From the NCBI GenBank assembly GCA_963717515.1, contig OY970338.1, forward strand, positions 372,001 through 436,000: a DNA stretch of 64,000 nucleotides, read 5' to 3'. Positions within the stretch are counted from its first letter, which is position 1; every line of letters begins with the position of its first letter. The notes below the pieces were generated by a model. It did not search any database. It worked only from the letters and a program-made list of their open reading frames with translations, and was not told where the DNA came from. Shown here piece by piece: positions 17,045 through 26,180 of this stretch. A program made the position numbers and the translations under genes. This stretch comes from CAYXZQ01 sp963717515 (lineage in GTDB: Archaea > Nanobdellota > Nanobdellia > Woesearchaeales > DSVV01).

Positions 17045-18493
17045 CTACCAGGCAATCATGCCTTCCTTCTTTTTAAAATTTTTGTATGTCTGCCAGATCG
17101 CCCCGGTCGATGAACCCTGGGCTATCTTCCTTTCCATGTCCATCTCTGGCTTGGATATGCCGCCCTTCTTCTTGCCTGAGCCGAATGATGAGAATATCTC
17201 GCCGAATCCCTTGAATACAGATGTAAATGGATCAAGCGCTTTCTTTGCATGCTCTGCAGCACTCTTTTTTTTCAGCTCTGCCTTGAAATCAACCATCTCT
17301 CCTGCCTGCTTCAGATACCCTTCCAGCTCATCACCTAAAGCCTCCATAGCAGCCCTGACAGAACCATCGATGGATTTGAGCAATTCCAGGTCCTCAGCCT
17401 CCTTCATCTTCACATAATTGTCTATCTGCTTCTGGGTCCACGCATATGCGCGGAATGATATCTCGCACTGGCCGACATGTATAGGTCCGCGCTGGTATTC
17501 CTGCATATAGTTCATCTGGGGTTTTGACCTGTAGTAGAAATGGGCAGATATGACCGAAAAGACCTCCTTGTTGTACCTGACCTCCTTTCCTATCTCCTTT
17601 CGCCTGGGCTTCATCATCGCGAGAAACTCAAGCTCAACGACAGAGCCCTCGAATGCGCTTATCAGATCGGCGGATTCAGTCTTGTCCTGCATCTCCATCC
17701 TCCGGATGTTCCTCAGGTATGGCTTGACCCATGTCATGTACATCTTGATTATGTCAAAATGCTGCCTGAGATACTTAAGGGTGAAATCATGCCTGGTCTG
17801 CACCTCCTTGTGAGTCGATACCTTCCATTCTGCAAATTGGCGCAATTTCCTCTTGAGGACTTCCTTGACCTTCCTGTTGAATTCTGTCTTGTCAACCAGC
17901 TCATCGACTTCATCCGGAGTCTTCGGGTGTATGGAATAGAACAGGTCTGGAAGGGTCACGAACTGGAGCTCCCTCGCCATCCCGTACACAGATGCCGGAT
18001 TCTTCGCTCCCTGCTCAACCATGTCCACCCAGATGCCCTTGAGAGTTATCTCAGCGCTTATCCTGCTCCTGCTATCCGGCTTCATGGAATCCTCATAATA
18101 CTGGAGTCTCTCCTTAAGAATCCTAATCTCCCTGACAAGCTGAAATAGCTCTTTTACCATCTTTCCGACTGTTGCGAGGAACATCGACACTTTCTCCTGC
18201 TGAAGGCCTATCCTCTGCTGGGCTGTCCCGAAGAATGAGGACTGCTCGCTGGCAGCGAAGATGTCTGTAATCTTCCTTACAAACGGATGAGCCTGGCCTG
18301 TCTTTATCTCCTCCAGTATCCAGAAATAATGGTCCTCGATGGACCTGTGCGGGGTCTCATAGACTATCTTATAGTTGTGATGGGGGGTTGGAAAACCTGT
18401 GTAACCGAACACCTGCTCACCTGAATTGCTCCTGGCAACCTCTGTGTATTCAGGCTTGAAATTGAACTTTTCCATAAGCTTGTTATCAACCAT
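17045..18493 (-). CDS. Conserved-looking soluble protein of unknown function (482 residues)
   Basis: No family recognised. The protein is mostly helical with many aromatic and basic residues and no membrane segments. The N-terminal 75 residues contain VFGYTGFPTPHHNYKIVY and RSIEDHYFWILEEIK; the middle is long helices; the last 80 are Lys/Gly-rich and low in structure. Gene-like composition, a long frame, an AT-rich TATA region at 18550-18590 and tight linkage to the next gene support it being real. The two-gene operon plus the downstream TIM-barrel gene may form one functional unit; this is inferred from order only. Confidence 0.75.
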   Translation of the reverse strand: MVDNKLMEKFNFKPEYTEVARSNSGEQVFGYTGFPTPHHNYKIVYETPHRSIEDHYFWILEEIKTGQAHPFVRKITDIFAASEQSSFFGTAQQRIGLQQEKVSMFLATVGKMVKELFQLVREIRILKERLQYYEDSMKPDSRSRISAEITLKGIWVDMVEQGAKNPASVYGMARELQFVTLPDLFYSIHPKTPDEVDELVDKTEFNRKVKEVLKRKLRQFAEWKVSTHKEVQTRHDFTLKYLRQHFDIIKMYMTWVKPYLRNIRRMEMQDKTESADLISAFEGSVVELEFLAMMKPRRKEIGKEVRYNKEVFSVISAHFYYRSKPQMNYMQEYQRGPIHVGQCEISFRAYAWTQKQIDNYVKMKEAEDLELLKSIDGSVRAAMEALGDELEGYLKQAGEMVDFKAELKKKSAAEHAKKALDPFTSVFKGFGEIFSSFGSGKKKGGISKPEMDMERKIAQGSSTGAIWQTYKNFKKKEGMIAW

Positions 18494-18637
18494 TTTTATT
18501 CAAATTATGAATGCACCTGCTGATGTGCCTGCCTGCACTTCCGACCCTTTTTATTCATTCATATATTATATACATATATATTATTTTCGCTAATCGCTCT
18601 CGTGATAATCGATATCGTGATTATGGGATTGCCAACA

Positions 18638-20419
18638 TCAGTTCTCCTTTGGAAAATGGGAGTGGTTCCTGGGATGTTCATGACCGAGCATCTTCCTGCT
18701 GTTTAGCTCCTTTATATGCTGGAGCTTCCTCTTGATGAGCTTGGATACATCCTTTGATGCCTCCTCAAGCAGTACTGAAGCATGATGTCCGCCCAGGAAA
18801 TGGGGCAGGACCACATAATCAGCACCTGCCTTGTAGAGAAGGAGGGCATCATCGACCTGGTATGCCATGACAAATATTATTACAGACTGGCTCGCCTGCC
18901 TTGCTTTCTTGATGAGAAGCAGGGATGTCGACCGGTCAGGTATGGTGGAGATAAGGTATTTCAGGTTCTTGAAATCAAGCTTCTCGAGTATCTCGATATT
19001 TCCAGCATCCCCGTACAGGCAGGGTATCTTCTGCCTGATAAGCTTCTTAATTATCTCAGGATTGTAATCAATCACCATGAACTTGCGCTTAAGCTTGACA
19101 AGCTTATGGAATATGCTGTATCCTGTCCGGTCATAGCCGACGAGGACGACCTCGTGGCTGACCTTTGGCAAGTACTCAAGATTCTCTTCATGGGTGTTTA
19201 GCCTCTCGAACAGCGATAGGTCCCTGGACAGCCAAGAATACAGCCTGTACTCGTACTTGAGCATATAGCTTGACAGGCTTATAGTGATTATGGCAAGGAG
19301 TATGGTAGCAGTGAACAGGGTCTGGGAGACCTGGCCGAGAAGCATCCCCTGTGTCACCATAATCAGCGAGAATTCACTTACCTGGGCCAGGGATATCGAG
19401 GTGAGAAAGGATGTCCTCTTCTTGTATCCGAACCCACCTATTATCAGCAACAGGACAAGCGGCTTTATAACCAGGACTATGAGCATGAAGACTACAAGAG
19501 GCAGCAAGATCTGTGAAAGATCGGAAAGAGGAAGCTGCATGCCCAGAGAGACAAAGAACATGGTCGCAAAGAAATCCCGGAGCGACCTGACCCTCCCTGT
19601 TATCTCAAGACTGTATTCGAGGTTTCCGAGTGAGACACCCGCAACGAATGCTCCGACAGCGATAGAGAGCCCAATGCTGCTGAAAAATAGGCTGAACATA
19701 AAGCAGATGGTGAGACTCAGGAGGAAAAATAGCTCCTGGGAGGCTGCTGCATAGCGGAACAGGCGCGAAAAGACAAACCTGCTCAGGTAAATCGCAAGCA
19801 GGACCAAAGCAAGCCCTCCGAGGAAAGATGCAGCAAAGCTCCAGAATGCAAGGCTTCCCAGCGATCCAAGGAACATCAGCGCAAATACTGCCATCATGTC
19901 CTGGACCAGAAGGAGCCCGATGATTATCCTCCCATGCAGGGTGTCCAGCTCTTTTCTGTCAGAGAGGATCTTGACGACGACCATTGTGCTTGAGAATGCC
20001 AGGATGAAGCCTATGTAAACAGACTCAATCCTTGAAAAAAACATAAGTGCTGATGCAGCAAACCCCACAAGAAAAATCAGCAAGACCTGCAATGCTCCGC
20101 CGACACCTGCAATCTTATCCACGTCCTTGAGCTTCCTGAGATCAATCTCAAGCCCGACCATGAAAAGAAGGAATGCAATGCCAATCTCTGACATAGTCTG
20201 TATGATGCTTCGGTCAGATATAAGTGAGAAGCCCTGGGGAAGATGAAAAAGCGAAGCGATTCCCGGCATGCCAGCGAGATAGTCCAGGAAAGGCCCGATG
20301 ACCAGGCCTGCAAGGATATATGCAGGAATCAGCGGCTGCCTGAATCTCTTTGCGATGAATGCAACGAATGTCGCTATTATTATTATAGTGCCGATATCGG
20401 CAAATATCCCGTCAAGCAT
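18638..20419 (-). CDS. CPA2-family cation/proton antiporter with TrkA-N domain (Kef-like)
   Basis: A 593-residue membrane protein with 12-13 helices and the CPA2 motifs IPAYILAGLVIGP and EIGIAFLLFMVGLEI, followed by an NAD-binding TrkA-N/RCK domain from about residue 405 (VLVGYDRTGYSIFHKL, CLYGDAGNIEIL). It is expected to exchange K+ or Na+ for H+ across the cell membrane under nucleotide control. ATG 20419 is preceded by AGAGGTG; an adjacent TTG codon is less likely. Its 3' end lies about 145 bases from the start of the 482-residue gene, a stretch that contains an AT-rich promoter and a TAATC/GATTA inverted repeat. Confidence 0.92.
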   Translation of the reverse strand: MLDGIFADIGTIIIIATFVAFIAKRFRQPLIPAYILAGLVIGPFLDYLAGMPGIASLFHLPQGFSLISDRSIIQTMSEIGIAFLLFMVGLEIDLRKLKDVDKIAGVGGALQVLLIFLVGFAASALMFFSRIESVYIGFILAFSSTMVVVKILSDRKELDTLHGRIIIGLLLVQDMMAVFALMFLGSLGSLAFWSFAASFLGGLALVLLAIYLSRFVFSRLFRYAAASQELFFLLSLTICFMFSLFFSSIGLSIAVGAFVAGVSLGNLEYSLEITGRVRSLRDFFATMFFVSLGMQLPLSDLSQILLPLVVFMLIVLVIKPLVLLLIIGGFGYKKRTSFLTSISLAQVSEFSLIMVTQGMLLGQVSQTLFTATILLAIITISLSSYMLKYEYRLYSWLSRDLSLFERLNTHEENLEYLPKVSHEVVLVGYDRTGYSIFHKLVKLKRKFMVIDYNPEIIKKLIRQKIPCLYGDAGNIEILEKLDFKNLKYLISTIPDRSTSLLLIKKARQASQSVIIFVMAYQVDDALLLYKAGADYVVLPHFLGGHHASVLLEEASKDVSKLIKRKLQHIKELNSRKMLGHEHPRNHSHFPKEN

Positions 20420-20526
20420 CAACCCACCTCTTTAAGAGGATAGTTTGGGATTGTGTAGTATATATAGTTATTGGTTTTGCAGGCCAGGTCTGAGAAGAAC
20501 CCCAATATAAAATAAAAATCTAGAAA

Positions 20527-20751
20527 TTATTTTTGCTTTTCTGCTGATCTGTTCATCTCGTCAACCATCCTGTCTATCTGCTCATCGCTCATGCCATGGG
20601 CCTTTGCACCCTGCTCGACAGATTCAGAGACCGCAACATGGCAACCTATGCAGTGCAGGCCAGAGCTCATCATGACCATGGCTGAGTCCGGATATTGCTC
20701 GATGACTTCACCAATCATCATCTGTTTTGTTATCTTTTTATCACTTGCCAT
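20527..20751 (-). CDS. DUF1858 domain protein (disulfide/redox helper)
   Basis: A 74-residue protein with the DUF1858 pattern: KMxIGEVIEQYPDSAMVMMSSGLHCIGC-type layout with a CIGCH motif, then a helix (SDEQIDRMVDEMN). The domain occurs alone or attached to hybrid-cluster and other redox proteins; its exact role is unsettled. I chose ATG 20751 because a GGTGAT motif lies seven bases upstream. No operon partner is adjacent. Confidence 0.85.
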   Translation of the reverse strand: MASDKKITKQMMIGEVIEQYPDSAMVMMSSGLHCIGCHVAVSESVEQGAKAHGMSDEQIDRMVDEMNRSAEKQK

Positions 20752-20845
20752 AACTATCACCTGAATTTTCAGAAATTTCTGCATTATTTAAATTTTATCT
20801 TTAAAAACTGGCTTCCATGCGCTTACATTGTAAAAGCATCAATCT

Positions 20846-21883
20846 TCAGTATACACTGTCAAGGATATCATGCACATTATTCATACGGGCTGCCTGCCTT
20901 GATTCAGATGAAAGGCTTGCGAGGAACCTGGTCCTGAAGAATTCTCTCTCATTCTCTGTCACCCGGGCGAACTTGTCAGCCTTGATGGCGCCATAAGGAT
21001 ACCCTGGAAGCACAAGGTCCCTTGCCTGGGATGCTAGAATCCCGAAGACCTTGCCTGCATCAGCATTGCCCTGTTCCTGAAATACCTCAAACCTGAATGC
21101 ATGCTCTGCCTTCGGATGAAGCCTTACAAAATACATGTCAGCCCGGTGGGATCCCGATGCAATCCTGACAAGAGGATGATAATACCAGCAGCCTTCAGGG
21201 GCCATTGAACAGAGGACAGCCTGGACAGACCTGCCCTTCTCAGTCATCAGGTTCGATGACTTTGACAAAGCTGCCACAAGGATGTCATTCTTCAGCCCGG
21301 CTTCATAGAGCGATTCCATCATCTCCTCCTCGATGCCGAACCGTGCCTCAAGAGTCCCGTCAAGGACTATCATGTCTCCGCTGCCAAGGCCTCCTGCGAT
21401 ATTTGCAGCAAGCTGCAGCTCTGCTGTCTTTCTCAATATGCCGCAGACCTTGCTGATATCCCCTCTGTCGACCCCGTCCTTCAGCCGGCTGTCCATGGAA
21501 TCTATCGTGAATTCCTTGGCTGCAGAACCCCTTACAGGGAATGTCTCGGCGCGGTAGAAAATCCCGTCCCTGTCGCCTGCTGATGTGGCAAGGACATAGA
21601 ACTCTCTCCTGGTTGATGAGACAGTCTTTCCAGCCTGCATCACATGCCCGAACACCCTTGCGAAATGCAGCGAGAAATCGACAGATGAGATTATCTGGGC
21701 TTCTCCTCCATCGATGAAAGCTATCTTTTTCTTGCTCGCCTCGCCCCTCAGATAATGGAAATTGCCCCTGCTGAACTGGATTGGCTTGTATGCATCGCTT
21801 GAAAACCTGATCTTATCGTCGACAGATATCTCATTCATGCTGTTGATGCTGTCTGTGAGCCTCGCAATGATTTTTCCGACCAT
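20846..21883 (-). CDS. nurA: NurA-domain nuclease-like protein
   Basis: 345 residues resembling NurA, the 5'-3' nuclease that works with HerA, Rad50 and Mre11 in archaeal end resection. The supporting motifs are FIDGGEAQI (first catalytic Asp region) at about residue 60, VLDGTLEAR in the middle and a late His/Asp-containing region; sequence identity by eye is modest. herA, rad50 and mre11 are not in this window. ATG 21883 was chosen: a TATA-like TTTTATATTTTT sits 40-50 bases upstream and the frame beyond it overlaps the divergent topA gene. Confidence 0.6.
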   Translation of the reverse strand: MVGKIIARLTDSINSMNEISVDDKIRFSSDAYKPIQFSRGNFHYLRGEASKKKIAFIDGGEAQIISSVDFSLHFARVFGHVMQAGKTVSSTRREFYVLATSAGDRDGIFYRAETFPVRGSAAKEFTIDSMDSRLKDGVDRGDISKVCGILRKTAELQLAANIAGGLGSGDMIVLDGTLEARFGIEEEMMESLYEAGLKNDILVAALSKSSNLMTEKGRSVQAVLCSMAPEGCWYYHPLVRIASGSHRADMYFVRLHPKAEHAFRFEVFQEQGNADAGKVFGILASQARDLVLPGYPYGAIKADKFARVTENEREFFRTRFLASLSSESRQAARMNNVHDILDSVY

Positions 21884-21959
21884 CTTTGCAGGGATACCAA
21901 TGGAAATTAATAAAGTTTTACAAAAAATATAAAAATGAACCCTTAAATCCAAAGAAGTC
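21884..21959. promoter_or_regulatory. Shared divergent promoter of nurA-like gene and topA
   Basis: The 76 bases between the two starts hold one AT-rich block around 21925-21937 (AAAAAATATAAAAAT). It reads as a TATA-like element in both directions, about 25-30 bases from the topA ATG on the plus strand. Coordinated expression of the two DNA-processing genes is possible. Confidence 0.45.
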
Positions 21960-24185
21960 ATGGCATATGAACTCATTATCACTGAAAAACCGCAGGCTGC
22001 AAAGAAGATAGCTGATGCCCTCTCCGACGGCAGGCCTGTCAAAGATTCAATGAACAAGGTCCCTTTCTATAGGCTGAAGCACGGCGGACGGGAGATTGTC
22101 GTCGGATGCGCAGTCGGCCATCTTTTCACAGTGGCTGAAAAAGACAAAGGCAAGTGGAAGTATCCGATATTCGATATCGAATGGCTGGCTACTTCAAAAG
22201 CCAGAAAGGGCTCGGCATATAGTTCCAAATATGCAAACACACTCAAGAAGCTTTCGAAGGATGCTGACACATTCACTGTCGCCTGCGACTTTGACATAGA
22301 GGGAGAGGTCATAGGCTACAATGTCATCAGGTTCATCTGCAACCAGAAGGATGCGCGCAGGATGAAGTTCTCGACGCTTACAAAAGAGGATCTTGTGAGA
22401 TCGTACAATGAAGCGTCACCCGGGCTTGAATGGGGGCAGGTCAATGCAGGTGTGACCAGGCATGAGCTCGACTGGTTCTACGGCATAAACCTCAGCAGGG
22501 CGCTGACATTAGCAGTGAAGTCTGCCGGCTTGTTCAAGATTCTCTCATCAGGAAGGGTACAGGGGCCTGCACTCAAGATAATAGTCGACAAGGAGAAGGA
22601 CATCCAGTGTTTCAAGCCAGAGCCGTTCTGGCAGATTGAGCTCAACGGCATGATAAGGGATGAGAATGTCAATGCCTGGCATGCCGAAGACAAGTTCAAA
22701 GACAGGAAAAAGGCCGAGCAGGTCATGGAAAGGACTAGAGGTCATGACGGCAAAGTCAAGGAGACCAAGGCACGCCAGTTCGAGCAAGCCCCTCCTACAC
22801 CGTTTGATCTCACCACCCTCCAGACAGAGGCATACAGGTCGCTTGGCATCCAGCCGAAGAAGACGCTTGAGATAGCACAGGAACTTTATATCGGAGGACT
22901 CATATCATATCCCAGGACCTCAAGCCAGAAGCTGCCTCCAAATATAGGCTATAAGAATATCCTGGATGCGTTGTCAAAACAGCAGTTCTACAAAGAGCTT
23001 GCACATTCACTTCTCAACAAGCCCCAACTCCACCCTAATGACGGAAAAAAGGATGATCCTGCCCACCCGGCAATATATCCAACAGGCAACATCACAAGGA
23101 TAGACGGGCAGAAGGCCAGGGTATACGACCTTATCGTACGAAGATTCCTCGCTACATTTGCAGAGCCGGCAAGGCGGGAGACAGTGACCATGTCAATCGA
23201 TGTGAATTCTGAGGGATTCATAGCAAAAGGGACAAGGACCATCGAGCCTGGCTGGCATAAGTTCTACGGACCCCATGTCAAGCTTGAGGAAGAGACCATC
23301 CCTGGCGGGGAAACGGGCGAGCATGTCAAGGTCAATGATATTACCCTCCATGACAAAGAGACACAGCCTCCGAAGAGATACACGCCTGCATCGATAATCA
23401 AGGAGCTTGAGAAAAGGGGCCTCGGGACGAAATCCACCAGAGCTGCTATAGTAGATTCATTGTTCCAGAGAGGCTATGTCCACGAGCTGTCCATACAGGC
23501 GACACAGATAGGCATACATACATGCAACACCCTTGAGAAATACAGCCCGGAGATCCTTGATGAAGAGCTGACAAGGCATTTTGAGGAGCTCATGGATGAG
23601 ATAAGGCAGAAGAAGAAAGCGCCCGAAGATGTCCTTAATGAAGCCAGGGAGAACCTGAGCAGGATACTATCAAAGTTCAAGGAAAAGGAAAAAGAGATCG
23701 GCGGTGAGCTTGCAAAGGCGCTGGCATCGACAAGGGATGAGCTAAACCACGTCGGCAAATGCCCGGCATGCAAAGAGGGCGAGCTGGAGATAAGGAAAGG
23801 GAAGTTCGGTACATTCATTGCATGCAACAAATATCCAGACTGCAAGACCACTTTCAAGCTGCCAAGCAACGGCAGGGCAAAAGTCACAAAGGATGTCTGC
23901 AAAGAATGCGGCTATCCCATGGTGCTCATCATCAGCAAGAAGAGGCCGCAGAAGTTATGCATAAACGACAACTGCCCGCTGAAGAAATCCCAGGATCCGG
24001 AGCTAGTAAAAGAGACAGAAGAGATAAAGAACGGCACAATCGAGAAGGAATGCCCTAAATGCAAGTCACCGCTCGTCCTAAGGAAATCAATCTACGGCCA
24101 GTTCCTCGGCTGCAGCAGTTTCCCGAAGTGCAGGTATACAGAAAAGCTCAAGAACGGACCTGTAAAAGAGGATTTCAAGAAATAA
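21960..24185 (+). CDS. topA: DNA topoisomerase I (type IA)
   Basis: A 741-residue type IA topoisomerase that relaxes negatively supercoiled DNA through a covalent 5'-phosphotyrosine. The Toprim domain opens with ELIITEKPQAAKKIA and has the acidic cluster DFDIEGE at 110-116. The catalytic Tyr is about residue 317 in GLISYPRTSS. The last 150 residues carry three zinc ribbons: CPAC..CNKYPDC, CKEC..CINDNC and CPKC..CSSFPKC. Length and domain order fit archaeal topoisomerase I/III. Confidence 0.96.
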   Translation: MAYELIITEKPQAAKKIADALSDGRPVKDSMNKVPFYRLKHGGREIVVGCAVGHLFTVAEKDKGKWKYPIFDIEWLATSKARKGSAYSSKYANTLKKLSKDADTFTVACDFDIEGEVIGYNVIRFICNQKDARRMKFSTLTKEDLVRSYNEASPGLEWGQVNAGVTRHELDWFYGINLSRALTLAVKSAGLFKILSSGRVQGPALKIIVDKEKDIQCFKPEPFWQIELNGMIRDENVNAWHAEDKFKDRKKAEQVMERTRGHDGKVKETKARQFEQAPPTPFDLTTLQTEAYRSLGIQPKKTLEIAQELYIGGLISYPRTSSQKLPPNIGYKNILDALSKQQFYKELAHSLLNKPQLHPNDGKKDDPAHPAIYPTGNITRIDGQKARVYDLIVRRFLATFAEPARRETVTMSIDVNSEGFIAKGTRTIEPGWHKFYGPHVKLEEETIPGGETGEHVKVNDITLHDKETQPPKRYTPASIIKELEKRGLGTKSTRAAIVDSLFQRGYVHELSIQATQIGIHTCNTLEKYSPEILDEELTRHFEELMDEIRQKKKAPEDVLNEARENLSRILSKFKEKEKEIGGELAKALASTRDELNHVGKCPACKEGELEIRKGKFGTFIACNKYPDCKTTFKLPSNGRAKVTKDVCKECGYPMVLIISKKRPQKLCINDNCPLKKSQDPELVKETEEIKNGTIEKECPKCKSPLVLRKSIYGQFLGCSSFPKCRYTEKLKNGPVKEDFKK

Positions 24186-24257
24186 TACCCTGTTTTTCTT
24201 TTTTCATCTTGCTATCCTTATTGAGTTTCTGTCTTAGAGAAATCTTCAGGGCCATCC

Positions 24258-24602
24258 TTATATCATTGACAGGTCGCCTACAATCCTGTCGATCTTCTCG
24301 ATGGAGTCAGGTCCTATACCGCAACATGTCGCTGTTCCCGGAGCGATGACGGTCTTTCCCGCATCAGTGATAATGGCTGTGCTCAGGCCTGAATCCTTTG
24401 CAGCCTGGGCGAACCTGTAGAGCTCTGCAATGTCTCTCACTTTCAGGACTATCTTCATGCTTCCTGAGTTTCTCCAGTGCCTGACAATATCCTTGTCGGA
24501 TTTCAGGACTGCCTCGACAGCTGCATGAGATGCCTGAGCAGCCATCTTCCCATTGGGAAGCTTAAGGTCTGCCCTCATGAGGATGACCTGTTTGTATTCC
24601 AT
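24258..24602 (-). CDS. pth2: Peptidyl-tRNA hydrolase 2
   Basis: A 114-residue Pth2 with KQVILMRADLKLPNGKMAAQASHAA, the lysine- and glycine-containing active region, and the C-terminal TVIAPGTATCCGIGP motif. It recycles peptidyl-tRNA released from ribosomes. ATG 24602 gives the usual family length; an ATG five codons upstream is in frame. A TATA-like TTTTTATATC at about 24630 suggests a leaderless transcript. Confidence 0.93.
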   Translation of the reverse strand: MEYKQVILMRADLKLPNGKMAAQASHAAVEAVLKSDKDIVRHWRNSGSMKIVLKVRDIAELYRFAQAAKDSGLSTAIITDAGKTVIAPGTATCCGIGPDSIEKIDRIVGDLSMI

Positions 24603-24706
24603 GATAATCCAAAGCATACCGTGTGATATAAAAAGATTATCTTTTTGAGCCAGATCAGGCAAAATATTAGGGAAAATATAAAAATGAACAGACATTATGA
24701 TGCTAC

Positions 24707-24898
24707 ATGGAGTGTAAAAGGAATCAGAACTTGGAATCCTGCACAGGTTCATATCCTGGCTGCGAAAAAAAGGGCCTTTGCTGCGAATGCGTTGCATATC
24801 ACAGGGAAAAGGGTGCAATCCCGGGATGCTTCTTCAGCCCTGGTGCTGAAAAGACATTTGACCGTTCGATAGCAAAGTTCATGAGCGATAAGGGCTGA
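24707..24898 (+). CDS. Small Cys-rich protein (DUF6485-like)
   Basis: A 63-residue soluble protein with seven Cys arranged as C3, C12, C19, C25-C26-x-C28 and C41 (PGCFFSP). The pattern and length recall a small family found in archaea and anaerobic bacteria (DUF6485), probably metal binding. ATG 24707 is about 25 bases after a TATA-like AAAATATAAAAATG. It converges on the DRG gene with 13 bases between the stops. Confidence 0.7.
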   Translation: MECKRNQNLESCTGSYPGCEKKGLCCECVAYHREKGAIPGCFFSPGAEKTFDRSIAKFMSDKG

Positions 24899-24911
24899 AA
24901 ATCCAGACAAT

Positions 24912-26006
24912 CTAGCTTGTATGGATCTCGACAATATCCCTGTCTATTAGCCTATGCTTCAGGCTAAGCCTCTGCCCTGGGAATTTTGCTGACTTTCCCC
25001 AGACCCTGGCATATCTGAAATTCTTGATGAAATCCCTGTGAAGCCTCTGGCACATGTCCTCAACAGTAGAGCCTGTCCTCAGCACCAACGGAACATCCAG
25101 GTCTGCTTTCTTGCGGACCTCTTTGCAGAAGACGCTCATGAAACCAAGCCTGTCATAGATCAGCTTCTTGAGATTGCTGATATTATCACCTTTCTCAGCT
25201 GATACTGATATATCCGGCCTGATCTCCACCTCAAGCTTCCTTAGCTCATCCCGTGATACGAGATCCACTTTTGTCAGGGCTGTGATTCCCGGGATGTAGT
25301 GCTTGTTGTCCTCAATCACATCTATGAGCTCATCGGCTGAGATGTCTGTCCTAATTACGATATCAGCATTGTTCAGCCTGTACTCCCGAAGTATGGACTC
25401 ACAGGTCTTCTTTGCAATCTTCGTGAGCTTCACAGTGGTCCCGATGTTTATGCCCCCCCTGGATTTCTTGATTATCTTAACATCAGGCCTTTGCATGTTC
25501 ACACGGAGACCCGCATCATAGACCTCCTTTTTGATGACAGGATAATGCTCAGGATGGTTTATGTCGACGAGAAACATGACCATGTCAGAGTTCCTTACAA
25601 CTGAGAGCACCTCCCTGCCCCTACCTTTGCCAAGTGCAGCACCCTGGAGAATCCCGGGGACATCCAGTATCTGGATCTGCGCATGGCTGTACTCGAGAAG
25701 GCCGGGAATCACGTCGAGAGTAGTAAAAGAGTATGCCGCTGTCACTGATTCTGCATTCGTAAGCGCATTGAGAAGGGTCGATTTCCCGACAGAAGGATAG
25801 CCGACAAGGACAACAGAAGCATCCCCAGATTTGCGGACTGCATAGCTATAACCCCCTCCACCGCCGGATGCCCTGGTCTGGATCCTGTCCCTCAGGCGGG
25901 CAATCTTTGCCTTGAGCAGCCCGATGCTGTGCTGTGTCCGCTTATTATACGGGGTCTTCTTGAGCTCTTCCTCGAAATCCCTGAGCTTGTCATCATAATC
26001 GACCAT
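24912..26006 (-). CDS. drg: DRG/Rbg-family GTPase
   Basis: A 364-residue GTPase of the developmentally regulated GTP-binding family, ribosome-associated in eukaryotes. It starts with the conserved EEELKKTPYNKRTQHSIG helix region. The GTPase motifs are intact: GYPSVGKST (G1), the TTLDVIPG switch region, DVPG (G3) and TKVD (G4). A TGS domain forms the C-terminus (about 290-364). Length matches archaeal and eukaryotic DRGs closely. Confidence 0.95.
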   Translation of the reverse strand: MVDYDDKLRDFEEELKKTPYNKRTQHSIGLLKAKIARLRDRIQTRASGGGGGYSYAVRKSGDASVVLVGYPSVGKSTLLNALTNAESVTAAYSFTTLDVIPGLLEYSHAQIQILDVPGILQGAALGKGRGREVLSVVRNSDMVMFLVDINHPEHYPVIKKEVYDAGLRVNMQRPDVKIIKKSRGGINIGTTVKLTKIAKKTCESILREYRLNNADIVIRTDISADELIDVIEDNKHYIPGITALTKVDLVSRDELRKLEVEIRPDISVSAEKGDNISNLKKLIYDRLGFMSVFCKEVRKKADLDVPLVLRTGSTVEDMCQRLHRDFIKNFRYARVWGKSAKFPGQRLSLKHRLIDRDIVEIHTS

Positions 26007-26180
26007 ACCATATAAAAATGATTAGTGGTTTATAAATATTTATCATATCTGAAGGGTTTGATTCAAAATCTGAAGGGCATGGATGCTGGTCTCTGGAAAT
26101 ATTTAAATATCAATCTAGAAAATTAAACATATATCATAAATGTATAATGAAATACATGAGAACCAAACAGGGAGGATGTC

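Noticed and set aside
18590..18625. TAATC-GATATCGT-GATTA inverted repeat near an AT-rich promoter
   Set aside because: Only a 5-bp arm with an 8-base spacer, expected by chance in AT-rich DNA.
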